Below are positions 36,391 to 44,941 of a stretch of DNA of 64,000 nt, one piece after another. The position numbers and the translations under genes are program-made. A model generated the notes under the pieces. It searched no databases. It was given only the letters and a program-made list of their open reading frames with translations, and was not told the origin of the DNA. Positions within the stretch are counted from its first letter, which is position 1. Every line of letters starts with the position of its first letter. The DNA comes from Prevotella sp. 10(H) (GTDB lineage Bacteria > Bacteroidota > Bacteroidia > Bacteroidales > Dysgonomonadaceae): positions 310,001 through 374,000 of the forward strand of contig NZ_JOMI01000007.1 of the NCBI RefSeq assembly GCF_000711235.1, in the 5' to 3' direction.

Positions 36391-39300
36391 TTAGAAGTTA
36401 ATCTCAAATCCGAATGAGAAAGTTTTCATCATCGGGTATTTAGCACCTGTAGAAGTATCTATTTCAGGATCCCATAACTTAAATTTGGAGAATGTAAGGA
36501 GGTTATTACCCCTTACAAAGAATCTTGCATTATTAAGGAACGCACTATTTGCAATATGGCGCGGCAATGTATATCCCAGTTCGATATTTCTCATCCTGAG
36601 CATGCTCATATTTCTTAACCACCACGATGAAGCCTGACTGTTGTTGGCATTGTATCCCATTTGCAATCTCGGATAGAATACGTCCTGTGAAGGATTGCCG
36701 GTAGTCCAGCGGTCATTTACATTGTCGAATATATTTCCGAGAGCTCCGTTCCCCGATCCTGGTATGAAATAACTGCTGCCTTGTCCGATAATCCGGTACG
36801 TGCGGCCGTTACCCTGAAAGAGGAATCCGAAATCGAGATTTTTATATTTCAGATTCAGTCCGAAACCATATACTATTTCGGGGTCGAATGTTCCGCCTAT
36901 AGCCGTATTATCGTTAGCATCGATTATTCCGTCATTATTTACATCCTTGTATTTTATGTCACCCGGACGAAGTGTGGCCGAGAAAGTGTGGCGCGGTATA
37001 CCGTCTTTGAGAACTCCGTTTTCTATATCTGCAAAGTCATCGTCAATAAACAATCCTTCTGCTATCAAACCGAAAGTCTGGCCGACAGGGCGGTTTGTTG
37101 TAGACCGGTTGGTGCCTATAACGGTAAACGGTTCGTCAGTTTCTATAATTTTGTTCTTAGCATAAGTGAATGTTCCCAAAAATGAAATGAACAGGTCTTT
37201 TGTTATACTTTTATTAAAATTCAGGCTGATATCTATTCCTTTGTTATCTACTTTTCCGTAATTATCCCACGGCTGAACAGGAATACCGACTGTGGCAGGT
37301 AAAGAACGTCTTTGCATAAAGATATCCTTACGTTTTTCTTTAAATACATCTACCTGCAAATCTATCATGTTGTTCCATAGGCCTACTTCAAGCCCCAAGT
37401 TGGTTTTAGTAACGGTTTCCCATGTCATGGTCGGTACACCGATATCGCCTTCCTGACGGCCGTTACGTACCCATTCTTTGTTATATCCCCATGTGTATGC
37501 ATTTGCATAACCGCCGATGGTAGTCAGATAAGCAAAACGGCGTCCGTCCAGACGGTCATTTCCGGCTTTACCTATCGAGCCTCTTAGCTTCAGTTTATTC
37601 ATGGTTTTGCTGATGGACGACATAAACGATTCTTCGGAAATGATCCATCCCACGGCTACGGATGGAAAGAATCCGTAGCGTTTGCCTTTTGCAAAGTTTT
37701 CAGAGCCATTATATCCGAAATTGAATTCGCCTACATAGCGGGAATTGAAAATATAAGAAAGGCGCCCAGCTATACCCTGATTGCGGAAAGGTAGTTTGTC
37801 TCCGTTGTCGTAATGACGTTGGTTGTACATAAACATCGCATCCACAGCATGCTTATCGAATGTCTGAGAGTAGGAAACATTACCTTCCAGGTATGTACTC
37901 TTGTCTCCCCATTCTGCACCTTTACTATATTGAAGAAAATCTTGCCCTTCACCTGATAAGAGGGTTAAGATGAGGTTGCCGTCATCATCGCGGCCTGTTG
38001 CCGGATTGTGATAATATGGTGTTTTATCCCGTTTTACCGAAGTAGTGGAATATCTGTCGAATGAAAATACTCCTTTAATTCTCAATCCCGGTAACAACAT
38101 CTTTAAGTCCTGTTCGATAGAGAATAATGATTCTATCTTGCTTTGGCTTCCTCTTTCATATCCGCGTTGAGTGGCCAGTGCCCAAGGGTTGGTACGTTCC
38201 ATTACGCGCGGTATTTCACCTGTGGAGTATCTTGTAGGATGTACGAACGGAGGGTTAACAAATGCTTCGGAGAATATATTATCTATACTCTCAGGTGGAT
38301 AGTTGCGATCCTGCATATATCCGCCGATGTTGAAACGGAGGAGGGTAGTGGATGTGAGATCGAGATCGACATTGGAACGCACGTTGTAACGCTGTAGTTT
38401 GATAGAAGAATCCCAGTCATTCGATTTATCTCTTTCCAATATCCCGCTTTCATTGTAGAAAGCTGCAACAAATGAATAACGCAGTTTTTCGCTACCTCCC
38501 GAAATATCGACTGTCGTTCTGAAATTAGATGCATTGTCTTTGGTAATTGCGTCCATCCAGTCTACATCCGGATATAATTCGGGGTCCCAGCCTGTTCTTG
38601 TTTTATTTATCCTGTCGCCGTATATAGCGCTGCCGCCATTGTCGACACGGATATCATCCATTAGTTGCAGATAATCGGCTGCTCCGAGATATTCGGGCAG
38701 TCTTACAGGTTGTGTGATTGCATATTCGGTTCTGACCATCACTGTCGGTTTACCGATCTTTCCGCGTTTAGTATTAATGAGGATAACACCGTTTGCACCT
38801 CTTACACCGTAAACGGCACTGGCAGCAGCATCTTTCAGGACGGAGAACGATTCTATTTCCTGAGGTTCTATGTTATTCAGTGAGCGTTCAATACCGTCTA
38901 CTAATACGAGCGGAGAACGGTTTCCGGCAAACGTACTTATACCTCTGATCCAGAAACTGGAATTATCATATCCCGGTTCACCCGAACGTTGTACACCGAT
39001 TATACCGGATATCTGTCCGGCAAGGGCATTACTAACGGAACGGGACGAACTGACGCGCAGTTTTTCCGGCTGCACTGTAGTTATTGAACCCACAATAGAT
39101 TCTTTCTTTTGTGTACCGAACCCTACCACAACCACTTCTTTGAGGGAATTGGTGTCTTCTTCCATTGTCACATTAATAATCTCGTCTTTGCCTACCTTTA
39201 TTTCTTGTTTCACAAAACCGACATATGAGAATGAAAGTGTTGCATCTTCGGGTACATCGATAACAAACATACCGTCGAAGTTCGTGACTACACCGGTTGT

Positions 39301-39606
39301 CGTTCCTTTTACGGCAATCGTTACTCCAATAAGGGGTTCTCCTTTTTCATCTTTAATTGTTCCGGAGATTCTTTTCTTTTTAGACGATTGCAGGTCGTTG
39401 TATAGTTCATTAGCGCTCAGAGTTTCCGGAGTGGGGGTATTTATATCGGAATTATCCGAGGATTGGATTTTCTCACCTTTATCTATAAAGGCTTCATTTG
39501 CATTAGAAACGCCGGCAATAAAAAGGAACAGAGCGATAAGACGCCATATCCTGCACGTTTTTCTAATATTCGTGTTTTTCTTACAGAAACATTTTGTTTT
39601 CATCAT
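36391..39606 (-). CDS. SusC-type TonB-dependent receptor
   Basis: 1071-residue receptor. A basic N-terminus precedes the signal peptide (LIALFLFIAGVSNA). A polar linker (about 45-78) is followed by the carboxypeptidase-regulatory-like domain (about 78-160, GTIKDEKGEPLIGVTIAVKGTTTGVV), plug (about 160-270, VVVGFGTQKKESIVGSI, VLKDAAASAVYGVRGANGVI) and the barrel ending FGFEINF. There is no STN domain, so control is probably by a hybrid two-component or other regulator outside this block. First gene of the all-reverse run to 23904. Confidence 0.95.
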   Translation of the reverse strand: MMKTKCFCKKNTNIRKTCRIWRLIALFLFIAGVSNANEAFIDKGEKIQSSDNSDINTPTPETLSANELYNDLQSSKKKRISGTIKDEKGEPLIGVTIAVKGTTTGVVTNFDGMFVIDVPEDATLSFSYVGFVKQEIKVGKDEIINVTMEEDTNSLKEVVVVGFGTQKKESIVGSITTVQPEKLRVSSSRSVSNALAGQISGIIGVQRSGEPGYDNSSFWIRGISTFAGNRSPLVLVDGIERSLNNIEPQEIESFSVLKDAAASAVYGVRGANGVILINTKRGKIGKPTVMVRTEYAITQPVRLPEYLGAADYLQLMDDIRVDNGGSAIYGDRINKTRTGWDPELYPDVDWMDAITKDNASNFRTTVDISGGSEKLRYSFVAAFYNESGILERDKSNDWDSSIKLQRYNVRSNVDLDLTSTTLLRFNIGGYMQDRNYPPESIDNIFSEAFVNPPFVHPTRYSTGEIPRVMERTNPWALATQRGYERGSQSKIESLFSIEQDLKMLLPGLRIKGVFSFDRYSTTSVKRDKTPYYHNPATGRDDDGNLILTLLSGEGQDFLQYSKGAEWGDKSTYLEGNVSYSQTFDKHAVDAMFMYNQRHYDNGDKLPFRNQGIAGRLSYIFNSRYVGEFNFGYNGSENFAKGKRYGFFPSVAVGWIISEESFMSSISKTMNKLKLRGSIGKAGNDRLDGRRFAYLTTIGGYANAYTWGYNKEWVRNGRQEGDIGVPTMTWETVTKTNLGLEVGLWNNMIDLQVDVFKEKRKDIFMQRRSLPATVGIPVQPWDNYGKVDNKGIDISLNFNKSITKDLFISFLGTFTYAKNKIIETDEPFTVIGTNRSTTNRPVGQTFGLIAEGLFIDDDFADIENGVLKDGIPRHTFSATLRPGDIKYKDVNNDGIIDANDNTAIGGTFDPEIVYGFGLNLKYKNLDFGFLFQGNGRTYRIIGQGSSYFIPGSGNGALGNIFDNVNDRWTTGNPSQDVFYPRLQMGYNANNSQASSWWLRNMSMLRMRNIELGYTLPRHIANSAFLNNARFFVRGNNLLTFSKFKLWDPEIDTSTGAKYPMMKTFSFGFEINF

Positions 39607-40242
39607 ACAGTTGTAAAGATTTAATAATTACATCGTCGTTATTCTGTTTTTAGGAGGTAGCAGATAATATCTTTGATATTGGATTATCTGATGTCTTTCG
39701 GAATTGAAAATTTTTCATAGGCATTGCGTGTTAGATCGTTGTTTTTTCTTTCATGGTATATATAGTTGTTTTTCGTATCTGTAATCTATCCGGTCGGTTC
39801 GGGCAATAAATATTCCTGCGCAACAATTTTGTCTTGTTACACCTGTTAGTCTTTTAATATATTTTTTTCAGCCTCTTCCCGGGGTAGAAGAGGTTACTGT
39901 GAATTGAAACTCCGGTTATCAGTCGATTTAAGTCGAAGCCGGACTACAACCGATATAATGGATTATTTAAAAATGTGATAAGTTTTTAATCAGTCTCAAT
40001 TAATAGATTTAAGATAATTTCTGGTTTTAAATTACATTAGGTTTAAAAAGCGTTAGGTTCTCACTAAGAGAGGGACATTTCGATATTTCATCATATTGTA
40101 ATGTGAAGATATATTTATCAAAAAATAAAACAAAACAAAAAATGAATGAATAATAAAATTATAAAATTGAAGTTTATGGTGCTATTGCTTTCGAATACTG
40201 TTTAATAACTGCTTATTTATTGTATTCTTATAGAATTCTAAA
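39607..40242. other. Intergenic leader region upstream of susC, with hairpins
   Basis: No gene is seen. CAGATAAT (39661-39668) pairs with ATTATCTG (39683-39690). TCCGG (39911-39915) pairs with CCGGA (39939-39943) around an inner TCGA repeat. I found no exact TAnnTTTG box on the reverse strand. A long untranslated leader or an operator region is possible. Confidence 0.4.
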
Positions 40243-41721
40243 TTAATTAATATGTGACAAAATCCACTTCGGAAAGTTGAATTTTAACAAAAGCATGTTG
40301 TCATCCTCTATACATTCCATATTCTCCAGTTCATTTTCAAATTTTTTGTAGAGTGTTTCTTTTTTTGTTTTTGATAAAAGGAATAAATCTGTATTTAGAA
40401 ACTGAAAAAGTATTTTCTCCACATTGGATTTTTTATTTTTTATCTTGTTTTGTCTTTTTATGGCACGTATCGACGAAGTGACGAATTCAAAATCGTTCAA
40501 CTCATAATATATCAGCAGATTGATCAGCTGTATCGGCCTGAATAGCCAGATGTTTTCATATGTATCGGTACAGATGATATGAGATAATTGCTTTTTAGCG
40601 AGATGGATATTTCCGGTCATTAAATATACGGTGGCAATAATCAAAGATAGTTGCAGATCCCTTTGCGGGGTTAATAATCCTCTTTTGTTGAAAAGGAAAT
40701 CCCGGTGCTCTCCTATAATATCCAGCCCTTTCTTATAGTCTTCTATATCCGTATAAGGAACAATGCTATATACAAAATCGATGCATTGTATTTCGGCCTG
40801 AAAATAAATTGAATACCCGGTCAGATGCTTGAGCTTATCCAGAAAGTAGGGTATCTTGTCATATTTACGAATGCCTCGGAGACTTTCGAGCACGCCTTCC
40901 AGTACCAGCATATAGTATATCGGCGGATTATTCCATAATTTCTGATTGCGTTCAAACATGCTGTTTAATTCTATAAAACAATTCAGAGCCGATTTATAGT
41001 CGCCTGTGCTGATAAGATAATGTGCCTGAAACAGTTGGTGCAATTTATTTATTTCGAAGACATCGTGCTTTAAATTGGATACGAGGCTCATCTCGCTTAC
41101 AACCAAATCGTTGAATAGCTGGCGCGACGACATGTTGTTTGTAACCGGTTTATACTCCAGATAAAACCTTAGCAGTTCGTATAAAGTAGACTGCTCGTTT
41201 ATCTGACGGATAACTTTTATTGTTTCATTTATTTTATGCTGCTTGTCCAAAATCTCTTTCTCCGAAATTCCGTTGAATCCTTCTTTCAGGAAAAAGCTCA
41301 GTTCCATTCTTTCCAAGATCAGGAGCAGATTATAATTTTCAATTTCTTTTGCTTTGATTATAAGTTTTTCGAGCATTTCCCGATAATCGGAATAAAGATT
41401 CCTTTCATACAGAATATTGGCAGCAGATATATTATTATATAAGTTATATGTTGCATCCTGATTCTGCTTGATATCTACAAGAGTTTTCAGTATGAAATTG
41501 TACAGGTAAGATGTTGTTGCCGGAAAGAATGCCTTAGGATGTTCTTTTGTCAAACGTTTAGAAAGTTCATCCACATCATTTATATTATGTTTGTCTATCA
41601 GCTTTAGCAGTGTAATATATTCTTTCTGGGCACTATTTAGCTGAGAACGGGTGTAAATCGCTTTTTTCTCCGATTTCGACAGAGACTTCACAAGCAGTAT
41701 CAGTGAATTTATTTTCGACAT
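40243..41721 (-). CDS. Uncharacterised helical (TPR-like) protein
   Basis: 492 residues, rich in Leu, Ile, Lys and Asn, with no signal peptide, membrane span or DNA-binding motif. Most of it looks like paired alpha helices. Stretches such as HYLISTGDYKSALNCFIELNSMF, PPIYYMLVLEGVLESLRGI and IATVYLMTGNIHLAKKQLSHI resemble degenerate tetratricopeptide units. The opening (INSLILLVKSLSKSEKKAIYTRSQ) is basic. It stands alone between the susC leader and the CI-like repressor and is more AT-rich than the nearby PUL genes. I do not recognise the family, and a scaffold or sensing role is only a guess. Confidence 0.75.
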   Translation of the reverse strand: MSKINSLILLVKSLSKSEKKAIYTRSQLNSAQKEYITLLKLIDKHNINDVDELSKRLTKEHPKAFFPATTSYLYNFILKTLVDIKQNQDATYNLYNNISAANILYERNLYSDYREMLEKLIIKAKEIENYNLLLILERMELSFFLKEGFNGISEKEILDKQHKINETIKVIRQINEQSTLYELLRFYLEYKPVTNNMSSRQLFNDLVVSEMSLVSNLKHDVFEINKLHQLFQAHYLISTGDYKSALNCFIELNSMFERNQKLWNNPPIYYMLVLEGVLESLRGIRKYDKIPYFLDKLKHLTGYSIYFQAEIQCIDFVYSIVPYTDIEDYKKGLDIIGEHRDFLFNKRGLLTPQRDLQLSLIIATVYLMTGNIHLAKKQLSHIICTDTYENIWLFRPIQLINLLIYYELNDFEFVTSSIRAIKRQNKIKNKKSNVEKILFQFLNTDLFLLSKTKKETLYKKFENELENMECIEDDNMLLLKFNFPKWILSHIN

Positions 41722-41899
41722 AGGTTGCGGATGTTTGGGCTTTCATAGTATTTATTTCAAATGTATAGAATATATATTTATATGCAATTGCAAAGGAGGT
41801 ATTTAACAATGTTAAACCTTTGCGAGTGCAGTATAGTGGCAAAAGATACGTATGCCGGAATTGTAGTTTTATAAAATGATAAGTAATTTCAGCAGGAGA

Positions 41900-42610
41900 T
41901 TACCATGCATTTATAGATATCACACCTGTCACAATCGCCCATTCAAGAATCTCCGATAGGGGTAAGTCAAAAGATTCATAGCCTTCTTTTTCGTTGTAAG
42001 AAACACATTTGACTTTGTCGTCTATGCCGGAAGGCATCAATTTCTTTATGATGTATCCGTTTTTGGTGCTCAGGGCATATACTTCACCCCAACGGATATG
42101 TGATTTGTCTTTCCAAAATTTGCAGGCAACTATATCCTGATCCTTGATGCTTTTTCTGGGATTGCTTTCGTTTAGCATGCTGTCGCCCGAGTTGCGTAAC
42201 GAAAAATCGTAATTGTCGATGAAAGGTATTATGATGGTTCGTATATTATCGTTTTTGATGGCTGAAGTGAAGCTTTTTGTCAATGAGAGAGGCGAGTCGA
42301 AAAAGGGTTTGGCTAACATGCCCGACGGCTTATGATATCCGGCCCGGTCTTCGCTGACGTTTTCATTTTGTACGGGTGATGGAATTTCCGATTTCAACAT
42401 ATTGCCTTGTCCAGTTAACAGCCATTCGGAATTGATATTCTCAAATGAGGATATGATTTTGCTTGTAATATCGAAAGATGGTTTTGTATGTCTTGTACCA
42501 ACAATGTTTTCGGTTACACTGGCGGAAATACCTGCGGCTTTCGAGAAAGCTCTTTTATTGCCGAAATACATTTTATCTATTATTTCCTGAATTCTCTGGT
42601 TAACGGACAT
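41900..42610 (-). CDS. CI/LexA-like repressor (HTH plus S24 peptidase domain)
   Basis: 236 residues from the ATG at 42610 (MSVNQRIQEIIDKMYFGNKRAFSKAAG). An ATG at 42685 would add 25 residues and run through the operator region. An N-terminal helix-turn-helix covers about residues 3-65 (AFSKAAGISASVTENIVGTRHTKPSFDITSKII). A C-terminal LexA/S24-type domain covers about 125-236, with SMLNES (nucleophile Ser region, DSML), DQDIVACKFW and GEVYALSTKNGYIIKKL (Lys region). It is transcribed away from a small HTH gene with palindromic operators between them, the layout of a phage CI/Cro switch. Not part of a visible prophage. Confidence 0.85.
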   Translation of the reverse strand: MSVNQRIQEIIDKMYFGNKRAFSKAAGISASVTENIVGTRHTKPSFDITSKIISSFENINSEWLLTGQGNMLKSEIPSPVQNENVSEDRAGYHKPSGMLAKPFFDSPLSLTKSFTSAIKNDNIRTIIIPFIDNYDFSLRNSGDSMLNESNPRKSIKDQDIVACKFWKDKSHIRWGEVYALSTKNGYIIKKLMPSGIDDKVKCVSYNEKEGYESFDLPLSEILEWAIVTGVISINAW

Positions 42611-42628
42611 AAAATAATTGTTCTCAAA

Positions 42629-42702
42629 TGTGAATATTTCCTTTCTTTTAATTTGCAATTTATTCGCAAATGTGTATATTTGCATTTGTGAATATTCACA
42701 AA
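42629..42702 (+). promoter_or_regulatory. Divergent switch region: promoter and repressor operators
   Basis: Rightward promoter: TTTG (42652-42655), 19 bases, TATATTTG (42675-42682), an exact Bacteroidota match. Half-sites TGTG(A/T)ATATT start at 42629, 42671 and 42687. The last lies in the perfect 18-base palindrome TTTGTGAATATTCACAAA (42685-42702), which covers the expected transcription start. Binding by the adjacent CI-like protein is inferred. Confidence 0.7.
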
Positions 42703-42736
42703 GCCATAAAGATATAAATTTTTAGATTAAATATAT

Positions 42737-42934
42737 ATGGCAAAAACTACTATTGTACAAAAAAACAGACTGCCGGATTTCCTGCCACACGGTTGGAAAA
42801 AGGAAGTTGCACTTACATTGGGTATTCATGTAAATACGGTTACAAATGCTTTGAAATCCGGAAAAGGCAGTACCTATGAGAGGATCAAGCAGGTAGCCAT
42901 AATAAAATGGGGTGGAGAAATTGTCCATAGATAA
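42737..42934 (+). CDS. Small Cro-like HTH DNA-binding protein
   Basis: 65 residues, nearly all one helix-turn-helix: LPDFLPHGWKKEVALTLGIHVNTVTNALKSGKGSTYERIKQVAIIKWGG. The basic surface and lack of any other domain fit a Cro-type transcription factor. It starts 55 bases after a strong predicted promoter that overlaps the operators of the divergent repressor gene. The gene reads cleanly from ATG to TAA, and a second, broken small HTH-like frame follows directly. Too short for a firm family call. Confidence 0.75.
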   Translation: MAKTTIVQKNRLPDFLPHGWKKEVALTLGIHVNTVTNALKSGKGSTYERIKQVAIIKWGGEIVHR

Positions 42935-42939
42935 GAATC

Positions 42940-43113
42940 GTGAAGAAAGACTACAGCAGGAGACCGTCAGGAAGGTTCATTGGGCAATAAGCATTATATA
43001 CGGATGAAGCGTGGGATAATCTGTCTTTTAATCGTCTTACTTCGCTTTATGGATTATCTCATAATACGCTGAAAGTACGTGTTGTTAATATATTCTCTCC
43101 AACTATTTGCTAG
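42940..43113 (+). pseudogene. Small HTH-like reading frame interrupted by one stop codon
   Basis: Beginning at a GTG at 42940, five bases after the Cro-like stop, the frame reads VKKDYSRRPSGRFIGQ, a TAA at 42988-42990, then continues in the same frame for 40 codons (ALYTDEAWDNLSFNRLTSLYGLSHNTLKVRVVNIF...) to a TAG at 43111-43113. The second part, with LSHNTLKVRV, looks like a recognition helix. Coherent protein-like sequence on both sides suggests a recently broken gene. It could instead be two tiny genes or chance. A terminator follows 35 bases on. Confidence 0.4.
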
Positions 43114-43148
43114 TCGATGCATAAACTTACAGTTACAATTAGTAGAGC

Positions 43149-43186
43149 AAAACCGGACAAAATTCTTTGTCCGGTTTTTATTTTTT
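43149..43186 (+). terminator. Rho-independent terminator
   Basis: A perfect 13-base stem (43149-43161 with 43166-43178), a 4-base loop, and a long T-rich tail (43175-43186). It ends the Cro-like transcription unit and isolates it from the DUF4286-ruvC-lipB genes downstream. Confidence 0.88.
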
Positions 43187-43241
43187 GCACAGCTCTGTTA
43201 AACTTTTCGTACTTTTGCTATATAAACAATTTATTTGCCAG

Positions 43242-43550
43242 ATGATAATTTTTAATACTACCTTTCATGTAGAGGATAATGTGTGTAATGAATACATCAG
43301 CTACATGAAAGAGATACATATTCCACGGGCAGCCGGAAGCGGTTTCCTGCACGATCCACGTTTTGCCCGTATTCATCCGCAACACGAAGAAAATGGCAGC
43401 AGTTATTCTCTCCAGTTCAGGGTGAAAAATATCGATACACTCAATCATTGGTTCGAAACAGAGGGATTGGCGTTGCAAAAAGAATTAACCGAACGATTTG
43501 GGAATAAAGCGCTGGGATTTGTCACATTGATGGAAGAAATAGCACTGTAA
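43242..43550 (+). CDS. DUF4286-family protein
   Basis: 102 residues from the ATG at 43242. An upstream ATG at 43167 lies in the terminator and would give an unrelated hydrophobic lead. The sequence [41 protein letters not shown] and the C-terminal [18 protein letters not shown] match the small DUF4286 family, which is usually encoded just before ruvC in Bacteroidota. Function unknown. Its stop overlaps the ruvC start (TAATG), so the two are translationally coupled. Confidence 0.85.
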   Translation: MIIFNTTFHVEDNVCNEYISYMKEIHIPRAAGSGFLHDPRFARIHPQHEENGSSYSLQFRVKNIDTLNHWFETEGLALQKELTERFGNKALGFVTLMEEIAL

Positions 43551-44113
43551 TGATAGAAAAAGAACGCATCATTTTGGGGATCGACCCCGGTACACAGATA
43601 ATGGGATACGGTGTTCTGCGGGTAGTGAACAATAAGCCGGAACTCATGGCTATGGGTGTGCTGCAGTTAAGCAAGTATGATGACCATTATCTGAAGTTGC
43701 GGCGTATTTTCGAACGAATCATAAGCCTTATCGATGAGTTTCTGCCCGACGAACTAGCTATTGAAGCTCCCTTTTTCGGAAAGAATGTGCAAAGTATGCT
43801 CAAACTCGGTCGTGCGCAAGGTGTAGCAATGGCTGCGGCATTGTCGCGCGATATTCCCATTTTTGAATATGCTCCGTTGAAAATAAAAATGTCGATTACC
43901 GGAAATGGAAGGGCAGCGAAAGAGCAGGTTGCCTATATGTTACAGAACTTTCTGAAAATACCGAACGAAAACATGCTTCCTCAGATGGATGCTACCGATG
44001 GATTGGCAGCCGCAGTTTGCCATTATTTTCAAACAAACAATCCCACTCAGGATAAAAAAATTACAAGTTGGAAAGATTACATCCATAAAAATCCCGGAAA
44101 AGTAAAAAAATAG
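43550..44113 (+). CDS. ruvC: Holliday junction resolvase RuvC
   Basis: 187 residues. Crossover junction endonuclease that cuts Holliday junctions with RuvAB. The acidic catalytic residues can be seen: Asp in [14 protein letters not shown], Glu in [11 protein letters not shown] and the Asp pair in [15 protein letters not shown]. The [14 protein letters not shown] helix that follows the second block is typical. Length is normal, with a short basic C-terminal tail. Start overlaps the DUF4286 stop; lipB follows after 8 bases. Confidence 0.97.
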   Translation: MIEKERIILGIDPGTQIMGYGVLRVVNNKPELMAMGVLQLSKYDDHYLKLRRIFERIISLIDEFLPDELAIEAPFFGKNVQSMLKLGRAQGVAMAAALSRDIPIFEYAPLKIKMSITGNGRAAKEQVAYMLQNFLKIPNENMLPQMDATDGLAAAVCHYFQTNNPTQDKKITSWKDYIHKNPGKVKK

Positions 44114-44121
44114 AAAACTTT

Positions 44122-44790
44122 ATGATCTACGAAGACCTTGAAATTGTTGAATACGGCACATCATGGAATTATCAGCAGCATCTGTTCGCACAGGCTATAA
44201 CTGCGAAAGATAAAGGGATTCCGCCACAAAATCATCTTCTTTTCTGTGAGCATCCTCATACGATTACTATAGGTAAACATGGCAAACAAGAAAATTTACT
44301 TTTTCAGGAAACCTATCTTAAAGAAAAAGGAGTATCGCTTTTCCAGATCGACAGGGGAGGAGATATAACATATCATGGTCCGGGACAACTTGTCGGTTAT
44401 CCAATATTTGATTTGGATTTTTTTGGTATAGGTTTGCGACAATACATTTTCAATCTAGAGGAAATAATTATACGCCTTCTCGCCGATTATAATATTCTTG
44501 CCGAGAGGCTCGATGGTGTAGCCGGTGTTTGGCTTGATACAACCATACCATCAAAAACCCGTAAGATTGCTGCCATAGGAGTACGTAGCAGCCGTTTTGT
44601 AACTATGCACGGATTTGCTCTGAATGTTAATACCGATTTATCTTTTTTCTCACTTATCAATCCATGCGGATTTATAGATAAGGGGGTAACATCGATGGAA
44701 AAAGAGCTTGGGTATAAAATAGATATGGAAGAAGTGAAGGGTAAAGTAAAAATTTTATTCGAAGAGATATTTACTGAAAAATTTGTATAA
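44122..44790 (+). CDS. lipB: Octanoyltransferase LipB
   Basis: 222 residues. Transfers octanoate from acyl carrier protein to lipoyl domains, the first step of lipoate synthesis. Conserved blocks are FCEHPHTITIGKHGKQENLL, DRGGDITYHGPGQLVGYPI, KIAAIGVRSSRFVTMHGFALNVN and NPCGFIDKGVTSME, which holds the catalytic Cys and is followed by the expected VTSM. Cotranscribed with ruvC, 8 bases apart. No lipA is seen in the window. Confidence 0.96.
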   Translation: MIYEDLEIVEYGTSWNYQQHLFAQAITAKDKGIPPQNHLLFCEHPHTITIGKHGKQENLLFQETYLKEKGVSLFQIDRGGDITYHGPGQLVGYPIFDLDFFGIGLRQYIFNLEEIIIRLLADYNILAERLDGVAGVWLDTTIPSKTRKIAAIGVRSSRFVTMHGFALNVNTDLSFFSLINPCGFIDKGVTSMEKELGYKIDMEEVKGKVKILFEEIFTEKFV

Positions 44791-44941
44791 ATAAAAGACA
44801 TTATTAGCAAGAACTACAAATTATGAACTATTTATAAACCCTGCAGTGTATAAGTTTGTTAGTTAAATAATATAACTTTATGAATATAATTGATGCGGTA
44901 GCATAAATATAAACTGCCAAATAAAGAGATCGGTATTATAA

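Noticed and set aside
38870-39616. 248-residue open frame antisense to the susC N-terminus
   Set aside because: It mirrors the codon pattern of a strong real gene on the other strand and encodes a Ser/Thr/Pro-rich product with no domain. Judged a shadow.
41633-41842. Short reverse frame overlapping the start of the 492-residue gene
   Set aside because: Overlaps the real gene in another frame and has no ribosome binding site or protein-like features.
43167-43241. In-frame N-terminal extension of the DUF4286 gene
   Set aside because: It begins inside the T-rich tail of a terminator and encodes a hydrophobic stretch unlike the family, whose conserved start is at 43242.
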